From contig CAJTMS010000003.1 of assembly GCA_910577155.1 (NCBI GenBank), forward strand, positions 34,165-77,912: a stretch of DNA of 43,748 nucleotides. The letters run 5' to 3'. A program made the position numbers and the translations under genes. The notes under the pieces were generated by a model. The model did not search any database. It was not told the DNA's origin and worked only from the letters and a program-made list of their open reading frames with translations. Origin of the DNA: an uncultured Mailhella sp. (GTDB lineage Bacteria; Desulfobacterota; Desulfovibrionia; Desulfovibrionales; Desulfovibrionaceae). This document shows positions 39,601 to 43,748 of this stretch, in pieces (within the stretch, counting starts at the first letter, position 1; each line of letters starts with the position of its first letter).

Positions 39601-42208
39601 AGTTGTCTACAAATTTTTATGGTTATTATTTTTAGTCTCATTTATTTTTAATTTCTATTTATTATTTGAAATACATAAAAACAGAGCATATTTTGAAATA
39701 CAGGACGGACATTTTGTTTCCATTGACGTTTTAAATGAATTATATATCACCAGCCTGCAGCTTGATCAATTTTCTCAGTTGTACATCCGTACAGAAGACA
39801 CTGAACATTTAATAAATTACAATAATATTGCCAATCAGGTCTTCGGGCTGTCCCCCCGTATCAATACCAGCCTTTATCACATGAAGACGATAAACCTTCT
39901 CGATATTATAAAAGAAAATATCGCTGAAGGCGAGTATAAAGATCAACTCATCGAAATGTATACGCAGCTCACTGTACAGCATGAGTTCCAGCAAAAGGCA
40001 TTCCGCAGTCTTTCTGTGGACAAAAACAACCGATACAATGCGATAAGCATTCTCTCTTCTGCCACATATTTGGACAGCTTCAACTATATTATCAATGAAT
40101 ACACAAAAATATTTAACGCTACTTCCCATGTTGAACCAACCTATACTCCCATAAACTTTACTTTGATCGAATTTTTTTCTGCCTTTATCTTATTTATCGC
40201 TGTCATTTGTGCACTCTGTGCCGTACAATGTTTCATGAAGACGTCAAACAATAAACTTTCTGTCCAAAACTATATTGACCTTCTTGTGAACTCAATGCCC
40301 TTTGCAAGCTGTATTTTTAACGAATATGGAAAAGTTATCGGCTGCAATACAAAACTTATTGAACTGTTGGATATTCCCACAACAGACGAATTTATTAATA
40401 ACTTCACAAAATATTTTGCGAAAGAACAAGCTAAAAAAGCTGTTTCCATTTTTGTTTACGAAAAAAATGCGTTTATCCAAAAAAACAGTATTGTAAAATT
40501 CAAATGGGTTTTTCTTGATTTTGCAGGTAATCCTGTTCCCTGTGTTGTGACTGCCGTCCATTTTCATTTTCGGAATAAAAATTACTACATTTATTATGCA
40601 TTCAATTCTCAAAAAGAATTGGAAATGAGGGCAAAAATCAGAGAACAAGAGAAAAGAATACAAATCATGCTCGATTCTACCCCTCTTTGCTGTACCATTT
40701 GGGATGAAAAGTACAATCTTATCGACTGCAATCAGGAATGTGTACGCTTTTTCAATTTTAAAACGAAGCAGGATTTTATTGATCAATTCACAAAATTAAT
40801 TCCCTTTTGCCAGCCAAACGGCAAACTTTCCATTCCTGATTATCATGAGCGGCTGAAAAAAGCTTTTGAAACAGGACATGAAACCTTTGAATGGCTCCTG
40901 CAAAACTTGGATCAGGAACTGATACCCTGCCACAAAACCTTTGTGCGAATCAAATATAAAAACAGTAATGTTGTTGTTGAGTATGTCCGTGATCTTCGGG
41001 AAGAGAAGAAAATGTTGGCTACTCTCAAGAAAAAACAAGCAGACCTTATGGATGCCAAATTGCGCTCTGACAGCGAAGCAAAGGCAAAAACCGATTTTCT
41101 TGCTGTCATGAGTCACGAAATACGCACCCCTCTCAATGCCATTATCAATGTTTTTGGTTTCTTGAATGACATCGAGCTCGACACAAAGCATAAAGAATTT
41201 GTTGAAAAGGGTATTTCCTCAGCAACGCTCTTACTCCATACTATTAATGATATTTTGGACTATTCAAAAATCAAAGCAGGACAGTTCAACATTGAGCATA
41301 TTCCGCTTTCTATAGAAGAACTTACCAAAACTATCTATAACCTTTTTGTGCTGCAAATGAATCAAAAAGGTATAGAGTACAGCATTGATAAAGGTCCGAA
41401 TATTGAAGATTCATGGCTTGGCGACCCCATACGTATTTTGCAGATTATCAATAACCTTATCAGCAATGCCTATAAATTTACAGAAAAAGGCTCTATTACC
41501 ATACGGATACGAAAAGTATCCGAAAGCGCTGCATGCGGCAGCAAAATTGCCATATTGTCCTTTGAAATTATTGATACAGGCATTGGTATTTCCGAGGAAC
41601 AGCTGCAGCATATCTTTAGTCCTTTCATACAGGCTGATTCTTCAACTACAAGAAAATACGGAGGAACGGGACTTGGACTGAGTATTTCAAGACATCTGGC
41701 AAATCTTATGCAAGGGCAATTAACCTGTACAAGTACTCCCGGATCCGGTTCCATATTTAAATTAGAAATTCCTCTTGAATTCAACGAAAAAACATTCCTT
41801 GCCGGAACAAGGCAGCATAATGAAATTGATGATAAAAAATTAAAAAACCTTTCTGTACTGTTAGTAGAGGATAATGCTGTCAACAGTATCATCGCAACCG
41901 AACTTTTAAAGAAAAAAGAAATTATTGTCGATACTGCTGTCAACGGAGCTGAAGCCATACAAAAAGCCAGCGAAAATAACTATGATATTATTTTGATGGA
42001 TATTCAAATGCCTGTCATGGACGGTATTACGGCAACAAAACATCTTCGCAGAGATTTGGAATTGGCAACGCCCATTATTGCCATGACCGCCAATGTGCTT
42101 GAAGAAGATAAAAAACTCTATATGAAAAGCGGATTCACCGCCCATGTTGGAAAACCCATTATTCCCGCAGTGTTATACCAAACGCTCACCGAGTTTTCAC
42201 CTCTGTAA
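39593..42208 (+). CDS. Hybrid sensor histidine kinase with two PAS-like domains
   Basis: An 871-residue kinase. A membrane segment at about 8-25 and another at about 191-213 flank an extracytoplasmic helical domain. Two PAS-like domains (about 228-340 and 355-470) are followed by a coiled coil, HisKA with the phosphorylated His508 (VMSHEIRTPLNAI) and a HATPase domain (NNLISNAYKF, DTGIGIS, GGTGLGLSISRH). The C-terminal receiver (about 753-868) has acceptor Asp803 and Lys854. No output regulator is adjacent, so signalling goes to an unlinked partner. It follows the sensor-MFS gene and probably shares its promoter. Confidence 0.93.
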   Translation: MSKVVYKFLWLLFLVSFIFNFYLLFEIHKNRAYFEIQDGHFVSIDVLNELYITSLQLDQFSQLYIRTEDTEHLINYNNIANQVFGLSPRINTSLYHMKTINLLDIIKENIAEGEYKDQLIEMYTQLTVQHEFQQKAFRSLSVDKNNRYNAISILSSATYLDSFNYIINEYTKIFNATSHVEPTYTPINFTLIEFFSAFILFIAVICALCAVQCFMKTSNNKLSVQNYIDLLVNSMPFASCIFNEYGKVIGCNTKLIELLDIPTTDEFINNFTKYFAKEQAKKAVSIFVYEKNAFIQKNSIVKFKWVFLDFAGNPVPCVVTAVHFHFRNKNYYIYYAFNSQKELEMRAKIREQEKRIQIMLDSTPLCCTIWDEKYNLIDCNQECVRFFNFKTKQDFIDQFTKLIPFCQPNGKLSIPDYHERLKKAFETGHETFEWLLQNLDQELIPCHKTFVRIKYKNSNVVVEYVRDLREEKKMLATLKKKQADLMDAKLRSDSEAKAKTDFLAVMSHEIRTPLNAIINVFGFLNDIELDTKHKEFVEKGISSATLLLHTINDILDYSKIKAGQFNIEHIPLSIEELTKTIYNLFVLQMNQKGIEYSIDKGPNIEDSWLGDPIRILQIINNLISNAYKFTEKGSITIRIRKVSESAACGSKIAILSFEIIDTGIGISEEQLQHIFSPFIQADSSTTRKYGGTGLGLSISRHLANLMQGQLTCTSTPGSGSIFKLEIPLEFNEKTFLAGTRQHNEIDDKKLKNLSVLLVEDNAVNSIIATELLKKKEIIVDTAVNGAEAIQKASENNYDIILMDIQMPVMDGITATKHLRRDLELATPIIAMTANVLEEDKKLYMKSGFTAHVGKPIIPAVLYQTLTEFSPL

Positions 42209-42303
42209 TTTTTTTTGCAGGGCAAGATCATGTTTGTATGAGACAAGACAATTGTGCATATTTCTCCGTTTCATTTATTTTAAACTTTTTTTCCAAAAAA
42301 GAC

Positions 42304-42332
42304 TTGCCCAAATAATGATTGGGGAGTATAAT
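42304..42332 (+). promoter_or_regulatory. Sigma-70 promoter of the alcohol dehydrogenase gene
   Basis: TTGCCC and TATAAT with a 17-base spacer, about 35 bases before the ATG; GGAG lies seven bases before the start. The spacing and -10 are consensus. Confidence 0.75.
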
Positions 42333-42367
42333 GATTAAAACTTATAAAAAGTTTATGGAGATTAATT

Positions 42368-43558
42368 ATGGCTAGATTTACCCTTCCCCGTGATATTTAT
42401 TACGGAAAAAATGCCCTTGATGAACTTAAAAAAATCAAAGGCAAACGAGCTGTTGTTGTTGTAGGTGGTGGCTCAATGAAACGAGCCGGTTTCCTAGACA
42501 AAGTTGTCAACAATTTGAAAGAAGCCGGACTTGAAACCTTGCTTTTTGAAAACGTTGAACCAGATCCATCTATCACAACTGTTATGAAAGGTGCACAGGC
42601 TATGCGTGACTTCCAGCCTGACTGGATTGTTGCCATTGGCGGCGGTTCCCCTATTGATGCCGCAAAAGCCATGTGGCTTTTCTATGAATATCCCGATACA
42701 AAATTTGAAGACGCTGTTGTGCCTTTCAGCCTGCCGACACTGCGTACAAAAGCTCATTTTATTGCTATTCCTTCAACCTCCGGCACTGCAACAGAAGTAA
42801 CAGCTTTCTCTGTTATTACCGACTATGACAAAGGTATTAAATATCCTTTAGCTGACTTCAACCTCACTCCGGACATTGCCATTATTGACCCGGCTATCGC
42901 AGAAACCATGCCTCCAAAACTCACAGCTCACACGGGTATGGACGCTCTTACCCATGCTGTTGAAGCATATGTTTCTACTGCCAACACTGATTTTACCAAT
43001 CCTCTTGCTATGAAAGCTATTGATCTCATTATTGAAAATCTTGAAAAATCCTATAAAGGCGACATGGCAGCAAGAGAAAAAATGCACTATGCACAATGTC
43101 TTGCAGGTATGGCATTTTCTAATGGTTTATTGGGTATTGTTCACTCCATGGCTCACAAAACAGGCGCAGTCTTCAAAAACGGCCACGTTGTCCATGGCGC
43201 GGCAAATGCCATGTACTTGCCTTACGTTATCCAATACAATGCAAAGAATCCTGCAACTGCAAAACGCTATGCAAATATTGCTGATGTTTGGGGTATTAAA
43301 TACTCAAGCAACGAAGATGCAGTACAAAAACTTTGCGGCAAAATCCAAGAATTAAGCACTGCCCTCAATATTCCGTTGGCTCTCAAAGATTACGAAAACC
43401 ACATGGTTCCAGAAGATGAATTTTTAGCAAAACTTCCTGATATTGCAAAAAATGCAATTTTGGACGCCTGCACCCTTTCCAACCCTCGTCAGCCAAACCA
43501 AGAAGAAATGGAAAAAGTGCTTAAATGTGCTTACTACGGAACAAAAGTTGATTTCTAA
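42368..43558 (+). CDS. Iron-containing (group III) alcohol dehydrogenase
   Basis: A 396-residue cytoplasmic NAD(P)-dependent dehydrogenase. The nucleotide-binding GGGSPIDAAKA (about 91-101), the PSTSGTATEVT segment, and metal ligands Asp192 and His196 (GMDALTHAVEAY), His263 (HSMAHKTG) and His276 (VVHGAAN) are visible. Codon use looks more biased than in its neighbours and the promoter is strong, suggesting high expression. Possible substrates include ethanol, butanol, 1,3-propanediol or, in taurine-using relatives, sulfoacetaldehyde (SarD type). The sequence alone does not decide, and no taurine genes are in this window. It is monocistronic and unrelated to the T3SS. Confidence 0.93.
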   Translation: MARFTLPRDIYYGKNALDELKKIKGKRAVVVVGGGSMKRAGFLDKVVNNLKEAGLETLLFENVEPDPSITTVMKGAQAMRDFQPDWIVAIGGGSPIDAAKAMWLFYEYPDTKFEDAVVPFSLPTLRTKAHFIAIPSTSGTATEVTAFSVITDYDKGIKYPLADFNLTPDIAIIDPAIAETMPPKLTAHTGMDALTHAVEAYVSTANTDFTNPLAMKAIDLIIENLEKSYKGDMAAREKMHYAQCLAGMAFSNGLLGIVHSMAHKTGAVFKNGHVVHGAANAMYLPYVIQYNAKNPATAKRYANIADVWGIKYSSNEDAVQKLCGKIQELSTALNIPLALKDYENHMVPEDEFLAKLPDIAKNAILDACTLSNPRQPNQEEMEKVLKCAYYGTKVDF

Positions 43559-43584
43559 TTTGTTCTCATCCATAGTCTCATAAT

Positions 43585-43627
43585 AAAAAACTCCCCTTCG
43601 GGCAATTTCTCAAAGGGGAGTTTTTTT
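43585..43627 (+). terminator. Rho-independent terminator of the alcohol dehydrogenase gene
   Basis: A stem of CTCCCC with GGGGAG, flanked by A6 and T7, with an 18-base loop, lies 27 bases after the stop codon. It is also symmetrical enough to act on a leftward transcript. Confidence 0.92.
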
Positions 43628-43748
43628 ATTATGCATTGTCAGAGAAAGCGGTTAATACCTGCATGTTCTCCCTTTTGTTTTTATAAAATAAAATGCTTTG
43701 TTTTAGTATGAGGTTGATTTTATAACTACAAAAGATAATTATAAAATT

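Noticed and set aside
1..43748. Search for insertion sequences, CRISPR arrays, tRNA or rRNA genes and phage attachment sites
   Set aside because: No transposase-like frames, no regularly spaced direct repeats and no tRNA-like cloverleaf were noticed by eye. The T3SS region could still be horizontally acquired, but no boundary marks are visible here.

Overview
The window is a dense, low-GC stretch carrying a virtually complete Ysc-family type III secretion system (T3SS) next to a flagellar rod/MS-ring operon. The flagellar proteins, the sigma-54 promoters, the cache-type sensors and the overall style point to a deltaproteobacterium of the Desulfovibrionaceae (the Desulfovibrio/Lawsonia/Bilophila/Taurinivorans neighbourhood). 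This is an inference from protein style, not a database match.

Layout. (1) 1-3410, minus strand: flgB-flgC-fliE-fliF, then a 75-residue protein that looks like a stand-alone copy of the FliF C-terminal FliG-binding tail. A -24/-12 promoter lies upstream and a terminator downstream; no fliG follows. (2) 3511-4082: a lone YbgC-like thioesterase and a bidirectional terminator. (3) 4107-7331, minus: a 912-residue presumed T3SS substrate built from two diverged ~400-residue repeats, with a CesT-type chaperone. (4) 7536-18522, minus: one long operon, sctW-sycN-sctX-sctY-sctV-sctS-sctT-sctU, a sigma-54 activator, an RsbU-type PP2C phosphatase and a MalY/PatB C-S lyase. (5) 18899-22668, plus: two tandem filament-like paralogs, a small coiled-coil protein, an LcrH/SycD-type chaperone and the two translocators. 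(6) 22714-32237, plus: chaperone, sctC, sctD, yscE-like, sctF, yscG-like, sctI, sctJ, sctK, sctL, sctN, sctO, sctP, in the Yersinia virC/virB order. (7) 32301-35534, minus: sctQ-sctR, STAS antagonist, RsbW-type kinase, lytic transglycosylase. (8) 35860-42208, plus: an ABC_sub_bind-type periplasmic protein, an unusual sensor-MFS fusion and a hybrid histidine kinase. (9) 42368-43558: an iron-type alcohol dehydrogenase with its own promoter and terminator.

Regulation is the most striking aspect. Four sites share a nearly identical -24/-12 architecture (TTTGGTATG-N4-NTGC): in front of flgB, sctW, filament gene 1 and filament gene 2. A weaker fifth site precedes the 912-residue substrate gene. The basal-body operon (chaperone-sctC to sctP) and the sctQR operon instead have good sigma-70 promoters. 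An enhancer-binding protein with an altered GAFTGA loop (GVATGV) is encoded inside the sctW operon. All three parts of a phosphatase/kinase/STAS partner-switch module are split between the sctW operon (phosphatase) and the sctQR operon (kinase and antagonist). This recalls Bordetella BtrU/BtrW/BtrV, but here it is combined with sigma-54 control. The suggested picture is a machine whose base is made under housekeeping control, whose gate, filament, translocators and effector are switched on by sigma-54, and whose activity may be tuned by the partner switch.
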